Source: Erysipelotrichaceae bacterium
GTDB lineage: Bacteria; Bacillota_I; Bacilli_A; Erysipelotrichales; Erysipelotrichaceae
NCBI GenBank assembly: GCA_030533035.1
Contig: JAUNJW010000009.1
Coordinates: 1 to 17,531, forward strand
DNA length: 17,531 nt
Reading direction: 5' to 3'
Shown here: positions 1 through 7,598 of the stretch, piece by piece
Position numbering within the stretch: the first letter of the stretch is position 1
Layout of the letters: every line of letters starts with the position of its first letter
Notes under the pieces: generated by a model
Database searches by the model: none
The model's input: the letters and a program-made list of their open reading frames with translations, nothing else
What the model was told of the DNA's origin: nothing
Made by a program: the position numbers and the translations under genes

Positions 1-1
1 G

Positions 2-103
2 GAAAACATCATCCACTGCTGGACAATGATCCTGATCATGACAGTGATCTTCGCTCTTGCGGCGGTGATCATCCTCGAATTTGTCGATCACGACAAGAGA
101 TAG
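2..103 (+). CDS. C-terminal end of a membrane protein (5' part outside window)
   Basis: The second reading frame is open from the window edge to a TAG stop at 101-103, giving 33 residues that begin ENIIHCWTMILIM and end EFVDHDKR. A run of about 20 hydrophobic residues (Ile, Leu, Met, Val, Ala) followed by a short charged tail looks like a C-terminal transmembrane helix with its end in the cytoplasm. A perfect hairpin follows nine bases after the stop, which supports this as a real gene end. The gene converges on murI. The family cannot be named from so short a piece. Confidence 0.6.
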   Translation, partial: ENIIHCWTMILIMTVIFALAAVIILEFVDHDKR

Positions 104-111
104 TTCAAAGA

Positions 112-138
112 AAAAGCCAGCCTGCGTGACTGGCTTTT
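112..138. terminator. Bidirectional intrinsic terminator between the partial gene and murI
   Basis: AAAAGCCAG (112-120) and CTGGCTTTT (130-138) are perfect reverse complements, a 9-bp stem around a 9-base loop. The stem carries T4 on the 3' side in both directions, so it can serve the + strand membrane-protein gene and the minus-strand murI, whose stop lies 8 bases away. Confidence 0.8.
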
Positions 139-145
139 CATATGG

Positions 146-952
146 CTAAACGGAAACCTGCTCGACTTCATCGCCGAGTTTGTAATTGAGAAAGACGGAG
201 GCGTTTTCGCGGAACGCTTCCGCGTCGTCGGAAACATAGAAGCGGGTTCTTGAGCCGGGTCCCTCATTGAGCTGCTTCATTCTTTCAAGACTGGTTTTGA
301 GAGACAGAGCGGCTTCGTAAGAGCTGGAGATGATTTTCAGATCAGGCACAAGGCTCTGCACGGCGTCCATCAGCAGCGGGTAGTGGGTGCAGCCCAGCAC
401 CAGCGTGTCAATGCCGTGGCATGTCAGCTGATCGAGATATTCTTTGAGGATGATGGTGACAACCGGATCCTCTTTTTTATATCTTCTGTTTTCAACCAGC
501 GGCACCAGCAGGGGACAGGCCAGGGAATAAACCCGGGCGTCCTTTCTGTACCGGCGGATCGCCTGGGCATAGGCGTCGGAGCGGACCGTTGCCTTTGTCG
601 CCATGATTCCGATCTTTCCGTTTTCAGTCGCCTTTGCCGCCGCTCTGGAAGCCGGATCAATGACCCCGTAGATCGGCAGGTCAAATTCCTTGATCAGCGT
701 GGTGCGGGCAACCGAGTCGGCCGTGTTGCAGGCGATGACAAGACTCTTGAGCGGAAAGCCGTTCAGGAAAGCCACGTCATTGGTGGCATATTCCTTGATC
801 TGCCTGTCAGTCTTATTGCCGTATGGCAGATGCGCCGTATCGCCGAAATAGAGGATATTCTCATTGGGCATCAGCTCCATGATATGTCTGACGACCGTCA
901 GTCCGCCGGCGCCGGAGTCAAAGACCCCGATATAGGCGTTTCTGTCTTTCAT
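146..952 (-). CDS. murI: Glutamate racemase MurI
   Basis: Cytoplasmic, cofactor-independent enzyme that interconverts L- and D-glutamate and supplies D-Glu for the peptidoglycan stem peptide. The 268-residue length is normal for the family. Visible motifs are GVFDSGAGGLTV at residues 9-20 with the active-site Asp12-Ser13, GDTAHLPYG at 37-45, ACNTADS at 74-80 with catalytic Cys75 or its equivalent, and LGCTHYP at 186-192 with the second catalytic Cys188. Two Cys residues acting as the acid/base pair is established for this family. The first motif usually reads CNTASA; here an Asp follows CNTA. The start codon overlaps the murD stop (ATGA, 949-952), so translation is probably coupled to murD. 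Identification is secure. Confidence 0.95.
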   Translation of the reverse strand: MKDRNAYIGVFDSGAGGLTVVRHIMELMPNENILYFGDTAHLPYGNKTDRQIKEYATNDVAFLNGFPLKSLVIACNTADSVARTTLIKEFDLPIYGVIDPASRAAAKATENGKIGIMATKATVRSDAYAQAIRRYRKDARVYSLACPLLVPLVENRRYKKEDPVVTIILKEYLDQLTCHGIDTLVLGCTHYPLLMDAVQSLVPDLKIISSSYEAALSLKTSLERMKQLNEGPGSRTRFYVSDDAEAFRENASVFLNYKLGDEVEQVSV

Positions 953-2286
953 AATGAATTGACGATCCTCTTGAAATGCTCGCCTCTTTCCTCGAAGCAG
1001 GAATACTGGTCAAAGGAAGATGTTGTCGGGGAGAGCAGGACAACATCGCCGCTTTCAGCGCATCTGACCGCTTCCGCGACAGCCTCCTGCAGATCATTGA
1101 CGACAATTGCCCTGTCACCAACGAGGTCGCCGGCAATTCTCGGGCCGGAGGCGCCGAAGCCGATGACCTGTTTGACACAGCCGAGATACTTTTTCATCTC
1201 ATCCATCGACAGGCCTTTTTCAAAGCCTCCTACCAGCAGGATGACACCCTTGTCGAATGCCTTGAGGGCGGTAATGGTCGCGTCGGTGTTGGTTCCCTTG
1301 GAGTCGTTGTAATATCTGACGCCGTTCAGCTCACGGACAAATTCGATTCTGTGCTCAACGCCCCGGAAGGAATAAATCACTTCCCTGATCATGGCGTCGG
1401 GGACGCCGATTCTGCGGCAGGCGCTGACGGCGATCATGATGTTCTGTTTGTTGTGCAGGCCGGGCAGGGTGATTCTGTCAAGCTCGAGCAGCGGCTCGCC
1501 GCTGACATACATCCAGCCGTCCTTCATATACGCGTCGGTATCTGTTCTTTCCAGTGAGAAAGTGAATGTTTCACAATGAACAGGGTATCTGGCAGTATAG
1601 TCGGCCACAACAGGATCATCCGCGTTGAGGATAAAGAGGTCATGATCCCGCATGTTCTTGTAGATCCGTGTCTTGGAATAGTAATAATTGTCCAGACCGC
1701 CCATAAAGTCGACATGGTCCGGGGTCAGGTTGACAATGGTCGCAATTTCCGGTCTCAGGTCAACCGTGTCGATCAGCTGCATGTTCGACAGCTCAAGGGA
1801 AATGTAGTGGCCTTCCTCGTTGAGCAGGTTGTTTTCCAGGACAACCTCGCACAGCGGGATGCCGATGTTGCCGCCGACATGGGCTTTGTCACCGAACGCC
1901 TTCTTCAGCATTTCATATACAAGCGTGGTTGTGGTTGTCTTGCCGTTGGTGCCGGTGATGCCGATGTAATGCTGGGGCTTTGCGGTCTGCACAGCCAGCT
2001 CGATTTCGGTGATGACGGGAACACCCCTGTCCTTGAATCTGCGGATAAAGGGGGAGATGGGCGGAACGCCCGGGTTCTTGATGACAATATCGTAAGGACG
2101 TGAGAAGACCTCGTCGCTCTGGGGCAGAATCGTGACGCCGATGCTTTCGAGCCACTCACGTTCTTTGACTTCCTTCTGTTCTGTCAGGGTGATATCGGTG
2201 ACGCCGATCTCGTGCAGAAGCCTGATCGCCGCAAGTCCGCTGCGGGCCAGTCCGATCACCAGTATTTTCTTGTTTCTGAATTCCAT
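949..2286 (-). CDS. murD: UDP-N-acetylmuramoylalanine--D-glutamate ligase MurD
   Basis: ATP-dependent cytoplasmic ligase that adds D-glutamate to UDP-MurNAc-L-alanine. I place the start at ATG 2286 (445 residues, family-typical) because GAGGAAGGAG lies just upstream; an in-frame upstream ATG at 2325 would add 13 residues with no ribosome site. The N-terminal nucleotide-sugar domain begins KKILVIGLARSG (6-17). The ATP loop TGTNGKTTTT is at 111-120. ELSNMQL (165-171) and LTPDHVD (187-193) mark the central ligase domain, and HRIEFV (312-317), YNDSKGTNTDAT (326-337) and SPTTSSFDQY (419-428) mark the C-terminal domain. The last is usually SPACASFDQF in better-known MurDs. The gene feeds straight into murI, which makes its substrate. 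No other mur or division genes are seen, so this is a split-off pair and not a full dcw cluster. Confidence 0.95.
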   Translation of the reverse strand: MEFRNKKILVIGLARSGLAAIRLLHEIGVTDITLTEQKEVKEREWLESIGVTILPQSDEVFSRPYDIVIKNPGVPPISPFIRRFKDRGVPVITEIELAVQTAKPQHYIGITGTNGKTTTTTLVYEMLKKAFGDKAHVGGNIGIPLCEVVLENNLLNEEGHYISLELSNMQLIDTVDLRPEIATIVNLTPDHVDFMGGLDNYYYSKTRIYKNMRDHDLFILNADDPVVADYTARYPVHCETFTFSLERTDTDAYMKDGWMYVSGEPLLELDRITLPGLHNKQNIMIAVSACRRIGVPDAMIREVIYSFRGVEHRIEFVRELNGVRYYNDSKGTNTDATITALKAFDKGVILLVGGFEKGLSMDEMKKYLGCVKQVIGFGASGPRIAGDLVGDRAIVVNDLQEAVAEAVRCAESGDVVLLSPTTSSFDQYSCFEERGEHFKRIVNSL

Positions 2287-2292
2287 GGTAAA

Positions 2293-2311
2293 CTCCTTCC
2301 TCACTATTATA
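2293..2311 (-). promoter_or_regulatory. Possible murD promoter (-10) overlapping its ribosome site
   Basis: Reading the minus strand, a consensus TATAAT occupies 2311-2306, and AAGGAG follows at 2298-2293 before the ATG at 2286. Transcription would start near 2299, giving a leader of about 13 bases. I see no good -35 at 16-18 bases upstream, so read-through from the TetR gene 56 bases upstream is an alternative. Confidence 0.4.
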
Positions 2312-2342
2312 GTTCCACATGTCATTTCATGCTGTTTTTAAC

Positions 2343-2894
2343 TCACGGCCGGCGCTGAATCTGGCCGACGAGCAGATCAATCAGGGTGCTGATGTCGATC
2401 CGGGGATCATTCAGCCAGCAGCGGACAGTGCCGAAGACGGCTGACATACAGTACTCTTTGACCAGGTTTGCCTCATAGGGGCTCATGTCATCCACGGTCA
2501 CAAAGAACCGGCTGATAAACGGCCATATCATTTCCTTGAGGCTGCTGACAAAAGACGGATCGCCATGGTCCGAAAGCAGGGCGCTGGCGTAGCGGTTGTT
2601 GGTGACCAGCACTTCCAGAAGGGGAGCGATCTGCTGACTCAGGTCACCCTCCAGGGCGCCTTTTTCAGCCGCTTTGAAAAGCTTGCCTATTTCTGACAGC
2701 AGGGCCTGTTCCTCACTCTCCAGAAGCTGATACACATCGCTGTAGTAGTGATAGAAGGTGGCCCGGTTGTAACCGGCAAGGTCAGTGATCTGTTTCACCG
2801 TAATCCGGGAAACAGGGTTTTTCTGATAAAGCGTCCAGAAAGCCTCGCGCAGGTTGTTTCTGGTCTGATCTGTGATTTCCGGTCTTTTGTTCAT
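2343..2894 (-). CDS. TetR/AcrR-family transcriptional regulator
   Basis: One-component repressor type: an N-terminal DNA-binding domain and a helical C-terminal ligand/dimer domain. With a start at ATG 2894 the protein has 183 residues. The helix-turn-helix spans residues 31-52 and contains ITVKQITDLAGYNRATFYHY, the strongly conserved TetR recognition helix pattern (A-G-x-x-R-x-T-F-Y-x-Y-Y). The C-terminal part has no nameable subfamily motif. A longer reading from ATG 2957 (204 residues) is possible, but a good promoter sits between the two ATGs, so the longer form could not be made from it. There is no Shine-Dalgarno at either start. The gene is divergent from the ABC exporter at 3002, which it most likely controls, and it lies upstream of murD on the same strand. 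The ligand is unknown. Confidence 0.88.
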   Translation of the reverse strand: MNKRPEITDQTRNNLREAFWTLYQKNPVSRITVKQITDLAGYNRATFYHYYSDVYQLLESEEQALLSEIGKLFKAAEKGALEGDLSQQIAPLLEVLVTNNRYASALLSDHGDPSFVSSLKEMIWPFISRFFVTVDDMSPYEANLVKEYCMSAVFGTVRCWLNDPRIDISTLIDLLVGQIQRRP

Positions 2895-2929
2895 GAAGCC
2901 ATTATAATGCGACAGTGTGTTGAATTCAA
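2895..2929 (-). promoter_or_regulatory. Promoter of the TetR gene, arranged for a leaderless mRNA
   Basis: On the minus strand, -35 TTGAAT (2929-2924), a 17-base spacer (2923-2907) and consensus -10 TATAAT (2906-2901). Only GGCTTC separates the -10 box from the ATG at 2894, so the usual start point 7 bases downstream of the -10 falls on the A of the start codon. Confidence 0.65.
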
Positions 2930-2964
2930 ATTTGACAGAATCGGAAAATGTGTTCATTGATCAA
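2920..2964. promoter_or_regulatory. Two related palindromes, candidate TetR operators
   Basis: TTGAATTCAA (2920-2929) is a perfect 10-base palindrome covering the -35 box of the TetR promoter. TTGATCAA (2957-2964) is a perfect 8-base palindrome covering the -35 box of the exporter promoter. Both have TTGA and TCAA ends and their centres are 36 bases apart. Binding by the neighbouring TetR protein is an inference from position; TetR operators are often longer than these cores. Confidence 0.4.
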
Positions 2965-2985
2965 CTAATTTGTTCTTTTTATCAT
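2957..2985 (+). promoter_or_regulatory. Promoter candidate for the ABC exporter operon
   Basis: TTGATC (2957-2962), a 17-base spacer and TATCAT (2980-2985). The -10 matches 5 of 6 consensus bases and the -35 matches 4 of 6. Transcription would start near 2992, leaving about 10 bases before ATG 3002. Confidence 0.5.
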
Positions 2986-3001
2986 TTGAGTGGGAACAGT
3001 T

Positions 3002-3703
3002 ATGGCCTATATTGAGTTTTCACATGTGTATAAAGAATACGGCAGCGGCGAAGCGGTCATCAAAGCCCTTGACGACGCGGATTTCATCGTGGAAAAGGGT
3101 GAGCTCGCCGTTATTTTAGGTTCCTCCGGCGCCGGCAAGACAACCGCCCTCAATATCCTGGGCGGAATGGACCGGGCCACAAAGGGCAGTGTCCGGGTTG
3201 ACGGCACCGATATCACGGAACTGAAAAAGAAACAGCTTGTCGCCTACCGGCGCCATGATATCGGCTTTGTTTTCCAGTTTTACAATCTCGTGCCCAATCT
3301 GACCGCGCTTGAAAATGTGGAACTGGCGGTACAGGTCTGTGACGATCATCTCGATCCGCGCCAGACCCTTGAAAAGGTGGGCCTCGGGGCAAGAACCGGA
3401 AATTTCCCGTCCCAGCTTTCCGGCGGCGAACAGCAGCGCGTCTCGATTGCCCGGGCGATTGCCAAGAATCCCAAGCTGCTTTTATGCGATGAGCCGACCG
3501 GCGCCCTGGACTACCAGACCGGCAAGCAGGTTCTTCAGATCCTGCAGGACACATGCCGCAAAGACGGAATCACGGTGCTGATCATCACCCATAACTCCGC
3601 TCTTGCCGATATGGCCGACCGCCTGATCCGTTTCAAAAACGGAAAGGTCATCTCAATGAAAGTCAATCCGGATCCCCGGCCGATCCAGGAGATAGAATGG
3701 TGA
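3002..3703 (+). CDS. ABC transporter ATP-binding protein (MacB/LolD-type exporter ATPase)
   Basis: Cytoplasmic ATPase that powers the FtsX-like permease encoded next. The 233-residue protein has Walker [10 protein letters not shown] (40-48), the Q-loop glutamine in FVFQFYNL (Gln92), signature LSGGEQQR (139-146), Walker [13 protein letters not shown] (159-170) and the switch histidine in IITHN (His197). This combination ([17 protein letters not shown]) is typical of the MacB/LolD/FtsE class. I chose ATG 3002 because the sequence [14 protein letters not shown] matches where such proteins begin; a GTG at 2990 in frame would add four residues. No clear Shine-Dalgarno precedes it. Its stop lies inside the start of the permease gene (overlap 3697-3703), so the two are translated together. 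The substrate cannot be told from the ATPase. Confidence 0.93.
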   Translation: MAYIEFSHVYKEYGSGEAVIKALDDADFIVEKGELAVILGSSGAGKTTALNILGGMDRATKGSVRVDGTDITELKKKQLVAYRRHDIGFVFQFYNLVPNLTALENVELAVQVCDDHLDPRQTLEKVGLGARTGNFPSQLSGGEQQRVSIARAIAKNPKLLLCDEPTGALDYQTGKQVLQILQDTCRKDGITVLIITHNSALADMADRLIRFKNGKVISMKVNPDPRPIQEIEW

Positions 3704-6700
3704 AAAAGGATAATGCCTACAGAAGTGATATTATCCGCACAATCCTGAAAGGCAGAAGAAGGTTTCTGTCCATCATGGTCATCACCGCCCTCGGCGTGAT
3801 GATGTTTTCGGGACTCAAGGCGGCCTGTGCAGATCTGCGGTATTCTGCAGACCGTTTTTTTGATGCCCAGGACCTCCATGACCTGCTGATCCTTTCCACC
3901 CTCGGTTTTGATGAGGAGGATATCAGAGCGCTTGAGAATCTCGAGGGCGTGGCTGACGTCAGTGTCCGGTATTCGGAAGAAGTCACAGCCGCATGCAATG
4001 ACAGCGAGCTGACCATAGCCCTGACATCGTTCAGGATGGACGATCTCGACAAACCGTATCTGATCGGGGGCCGGCTGCCGGAAAAGAAAGACGAAGCGGC
4101 CATCACCGAGCGCTATGGCAAGGATGCCGGGGCTGCCGTCGGCGACCTGATCACCATTGAGGAAAAAGAAGGGGAAGAGGAAACCGAGAACTTCCCCGTC
4201 AAAACATACCGGATCACCGGCGTTGTCACGGACGTCACCGATATCAACAATCCTTTCGGCTCGGTTGCCTACCGGGATGCGGCGATCCGCTCCGACACGG
4301 TTTTCATCCCCGATACGGCAGTGGAAAGCGATGTCTATACTTCCGTTCTTCTGCGGGCGGAAGACACCGTGGACCTGGACTGTTTTTCGGATTCGTACAA
4401 AGAGAAAACAGAAGAACTGAAAACAAGGATCGAAAAGGAAATCCAGAAGGACAGGGAAAAAGCCAGGACCGAAAGAATCCGCCGGGAAGCGGAAGAAAAA
4501 GTCAGGGAGGCGGAGGAAGAGATCCTCAAAGAGCTTGAGGAAGCCAGGAAGAAACTCCAGGACGCCCAGAAGGAATATGAAGACGGCAAAAAGGAACTGG
4601 ATGAAAACAATGAACTGCTGATCCGGGGCCGGGCAGCCGCCGAGAAAGCACTGGCCGACGCCCAGCGCCTGATTGATGAAAACCGGGCGAAGCTGGAACG
4701 GGAAAAAGCAAACTTCGCAAAGACAAAAGCAGATCTTTTAAAACAGATCGAAGACCTGGAACAGAAGAAACAGCAGCTGCTGGAAGCGAAGGAAGGCCTG
4801 CGTCAGATCGATGAAGGCATTGCGCAGATTGACGAAGGTCTTGAACAGCTGGATTCAGAAGAAATGCGTCTGCTGATCAGCGTTCTCGAAAGGCTCCCGG
4901 AGGATACAAGGCTGGAGGATCTTTTCAACACGCTGGATGAAGTGACGGATCTAGTCACAAGGCTGCAGGAAAGCGGCCTGGTTCCGGAAGACATTGATCC
5001 ATCGGAAATCTTTGAAGCTCTCGATGAGGCAGAGACACAGCTGGAAGCCGATGAAGCCGTCCTGAATGATCCGGAAACAGCTGAACTGATTGAGGCCATG
5101 CGGCTGCTTGACGGGGAAACCCTTCTTGAAGAAACAGAACTGCCGTACCAGGCGCTTCTGGAAACACTGGAAAAATACAGCCCCCTGGCACCGGTTGAAA
5201 CTGTGCAGAATCTGCTGGACACCTATGACCTGGCTGTCAGTGTCACATCTTTCAGTGACGAAGTGTTTTCCTCGGAAGAATATCAGACGGTCCGGACCAT
5301 GGCGGAAACGATGACCGGGGAGGAAGACTTCTCTGAATACACTGAACAGATCAGGGAAATGCCGGCGCTGCTGGCAGATGCGGCGGGAACCGAAGAACCG
5401 GAGACCGTCGGCGAACTGATCTCAACATGGAACCAGGCGGTTGAAAAACTGAAAAGCACCAGGGAGGAACTGGTTTCCCTGCGGCTGGACATCACTTCGC
5501 AGCTGGAGGCCAACGGCGTTCATGAAGATGAAATTGACGATACAGCAGCGGCCATCGATGACGGTATCCGGCAGATCCGGGACGGAATTGCCTATGGCGA
5601 AGAACAGCTGGCTGCCGGTGAGCGGCAGCTCAATGAAGGCCAGGCGGCGCTTAACGCGAACCGGGTGATGACCCTGGCCCAGCTGGACGACGCCCTCAGG
5701 CAGATCCAGGAAGGCTACCGCAAGCTTCTGGATGGAAAAAAGGAGCTTGACGAGGGCTGGGAAGAGTTTGAAAAAGGGAAGAAGGAAGCGGAGGAACAGA
5801 TCGCCGACGCCTATAAAACCATTGAGGAAATCGATACGGCCGCCTGGTATATCCAGGACAGAATGGCGATGAGCGGCTACGCGAATATCGATTCCGACGC
5901 CGGCTCCATCGAATCGATCGGAACCGTTTTTCCCATTGTCTTCCTGATCGTCGCGGTACTGATTTCATTGACAACGATCACCCGCATGGTGGAGGAGGAA
6001 AGGGGCCTGATCGGCACCTATAAATCACTCGGCTATACAGATCTGGAAATTGTGCGCAAATATCTGGTCTACGCGGCAGGCGCCGTCATTATCGGTTCTC
6101 TGCTGGGAACCGCCATGGCATTTATCGCGCTGCCCCTGTTTATTTTTTCGATCTTTTCGATCATGTATCTGCTGCCGTCCTATCAGCTGACATTCCTGCC
6201 GCTCTACGGACTGGGCGGACCCTTGATTTTCATGATCGCGATCCTCGGGGCGGCGGCGTTCGCATCGGCCAGTGAGCTGCGCCAGGTGCCGGCAGCCCTG
6301 ATGCGGCCCAAGGCGCCCAGGGCCGGCTCCCGTGTCTTTCTTGAGCGGATCACGCCTCTTTGGAACCGGCTGTCATTCCTGGACAAGGTCACATCCCGCA
6401 ATCTGTTCCGCTATAAAAAGAGAATGCTGATGACGATCTTCGGCATTGCCGGCTGTATGGCGCTTCTTCTGTTCGGCTTCGCGATCGGCGATTCGGTTCA
6501 TGACCTTATGCCGCGCCAGTATGAGCAGACATTCTTCTATGACATCATGGCGGTCGCCCGCGATGACGATCATGAAGGCCTGAGCGAAGCTGTCAGAACC
6601 CACAGGGATACAGAAGAATACGCGGATGCCATGATCACCTCGGCCCGGATTTCCGCCATCAGCGCGCGGAGCGAAAGCCTGCAGCTGATCGTGCTCGAAG

Positions 6701-7494
6701 ACAGCACAGATACGCATGACTATTTCTCATTCCGGAACAGAAACGGAAAAGAACTTGAGCTGAAGAATGACACGGTCTTTGTCACCCTCAATGCCGGTTC
6801 GATCCTCGGCTTCAGCGACTCTGACACGGTCACCCTGCAGCTGGCTGACCTGCAGACGGCGGATCTGAAAGTGTCGGCCCTGGTCCAGAACTATCTCGGC
6901 AATTATGTATTCATGAGCCGTTCCTGCTATGAACGGTATTTCAGCGACTACACGTCCAATGCAATGCTGGTCAACCTGAAGGAGGGGGCAGACGCTTCAG
7001 CCTACGCCGGAATCCTGAAGGAACAGCCGAAAATGATGAGCGTGCTGGCGACGGACGAAATGGTGGAACAGTTCTCCATGGCTTTCCGGCTGATCAACGC
7101 GGTTGTCTATATCGTCATCCTCATGTCGGCTGCCCTGGCGTTTGTGGTCCTGTTTACGCTTTCCTCGATCAATGTTTCCGAAAGAACAAGGGAGATCGCG
7201 ACGATCAAGGTTCTCGGCTTCTTTGACAATGAAGTGCATATCTACATTGACAAGGAAACATTCATCCTGACTTTCATCGGTCTTCTGACCGGGATTCCCC
7301 TTGGCTGGGCATTTGCCCAGACGCTGACGGCAATCCTCAATCTGCCTTCCATCTACCTGGCTGTATCACTGCATCTGAAGAGCTATCTGATTGCCGCCGG
7401 GCTGACAGTCCTGTTTGCCGTGTGTGTCAGTCTCTTCTGCGACCGCATCCTGGACGCGGTGGATCCGGTAGAGGCCTTAAAGAGTGTTGAATAA
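3697..7494 (+). CDS. Giant FtsX-like ABC permease with large coiled-coil extracytoplasmic domain
   Basis: Membrane subunit of the exporter, 1265 residues, about three times an ordinary MacB/FtsX permease. Predicted membrane helices lie near 22-42, 741-763, 790-820, 834-856, 908-930, 1131-1156, 1186-1208 and 1227-1249. This is two FtsX-type modules (1+3 and 1+3 helices). Each module carries the family's cytoplasmic motif after a helix: EEERGLIGTYKSLGY (766-780) and SERTREIATIKVLGF (1161-1175). Residues 45-230 resemble the MacB-type periplasmic domain. Residues 231-720 are an outside insertion: charged coiled coil (235-385), an acidic helical middle (386-600), then G-spaced heptad-like repeats (611-705) such as IDEGIAQIDEGLEQLD. 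Similar insertions are known in Bacillota FtsX-like exporters and resemble the YhgE/Pip helical repeats. The substrate is unknown; a cell-envelope or antimicrobial-peptide role is only a guess. The gene overlaps the ATPase gene by 7 bases. Confidence 0.9.
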   Translation: MVKKDNAYRSDIIRTILKGRRRFLSIMVITALGVMMFSGLKAACADLRYSADRFFDAQDLHDLLILSTLGFDEEDIRALENLEGVADVSVRYSEEVTAACNDSELTIALTSFRMDDLDKPYLIGGRLPEKKDEAAITERYGKDAGAAVGDLITIEEKEGEEETENFPVKTYRITGVVTDVTDINNPFGSVAYRDAAIRSDTVFIPDTAVESDVYTSVLLRAEDTVDLDCFSDSYKEKTEELKTRIEKEIQKDREKARTERIRREAEEKVREAEEEILKELEEARKKLQDAQKEYEDGKKELDENNELLIRGRAAAEKALADAQRLIDENRAKLEREKANFAKTKADLLKQIEDLEQKKQQLLEAKEGLRQIDEGIAQIDEGLEQLDSEEMRLLISVLERLPEDTRLEDLFNTLDEVTDLVTRLQESGLVPEDIDPSEIFEALDEAETQLEADEAVLNDPETAELIEAMRLLDGETLLEETELPYQALLETLEKYSPLAPVETVQNLLDTYDLAVSVTSFSDEVFSSEEYQTVRTMAETMTGEEDFSEYTEQIREMPALLADAAGTEEPETVGELISTWNQAVEKLKSTREELVSLRLDITSQLEANGVHEDEIDDTAAAIDDGIRQIRDGIAYGEEQLAAGERQLNEGQAALNANRVMTLAQLDDALRQIQEGYRKLLDGKKELDEGWEEFEKGKKEAEEQIADAYKTIEEIDTAAWYIQDRMAMSGYANIDSDAGSIESIGTVFPIVFLIVAVLISLTTITRMVEEERGLIGTYKSLGYTDLEIVRKYLVYAAGAVIIGSLLGTAMAFIALPLFIFSIFSIMYLLPSYQLTFLPLYGLGGPLIFMIAILGAAAFASASELRQVPAALMRPKAPRAGSRVFLERITPLWNRLSFLDKVTSRNLFRYKKRMLMTIFGIAGCMALLLFGFAIGDSVHDLMPRQYEQTFFYDIMAVARDDDHEGLSEAVRTHRDTEEYADAMITSARISAISARSESLQLIVLEDSTDTHDYFSFRNRNGKELELKNDTVFVTLNAGSILGFSDSDTVTLQLADLQTADLKVSALVQNYLGNYVFMSRSCYERYFSDYTSNAMLVNLKEGADASAYAGILKEQPKMMSVLATDEMVEQFSMAFRLINAVVYIVILMSAALAFVVLFTLSSINVSERTREIATIKVLGFFDNEVHIYIDKETFILTFIGLLTGIPLGWAFAQTLTAILNLPSIYLAVSLHLKSYLIAAGLTVLFAVCVSLFCDRILDAVDPVEALKSVE

Positions 7495-7505
7495 AAGTCA
7501 ACTCT
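7483..7505 (+). terminator. Weak terminator-like hairpin at end of permease gene
   Basis: GTTGA (7486-7490) pairs with TCAAC (7498-7502) around a 7-base loop that contains the stop codon; two further pairs flank a T-T mismatch. A T-rich stretch follows (TTGTTTGATTGTTTTT) without an uninterrupted run. It may only partly stop transcription. Confidence 0.3.
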
Positions 7506-7507
7506 CT

Positions 7508-7535
7508 TGTTTGATTGTTTTTCTGGGTTTATGAT
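7508..7535 (+). promoter_or_regulatory. Possible promoter of the hydrolase-polymerase operon
   Basis: TTGTTT (7508-7513), a 16-base spacer and TATGAT (7530-7535, 5 of 6 consensus). The start point would be near 7542, leaving about 57 bases of leader to the ATG at 7599. No LexA-type GAAC-N4-GTTC box was seen in the gap 7495-7598. Confidence 0.35.
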
Positions 7536-7598
7536 TAAAAATGATTGAAAAAAGATAACAGGGAGTTACTTTTCCGTATTGCTTGAAGGGGAATTAAA

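Noticed and set aside
383..1312. A 309-codon + strand open frame across murI and murD.
   Set aside because: It is antisense to two clear genes (murI and murD) and lacks a protein-like composition.
2343..2957. The longer TetR reading from ATG 2957 (204 residues).
   Set aside because: Its extra 21 residues cover the TTGAAT-17-TATAAT promoter and precede no family-typical sequence; the conserved TetR region begins after ATG 2894.
7495..7598. A LexA (SOS) operator upstream of the polymerase operon.
   Set aside because: No GAAC-N4-GTTC type palindrome is seen here or in the short gap 9232-9273, so SOS control is not shown.
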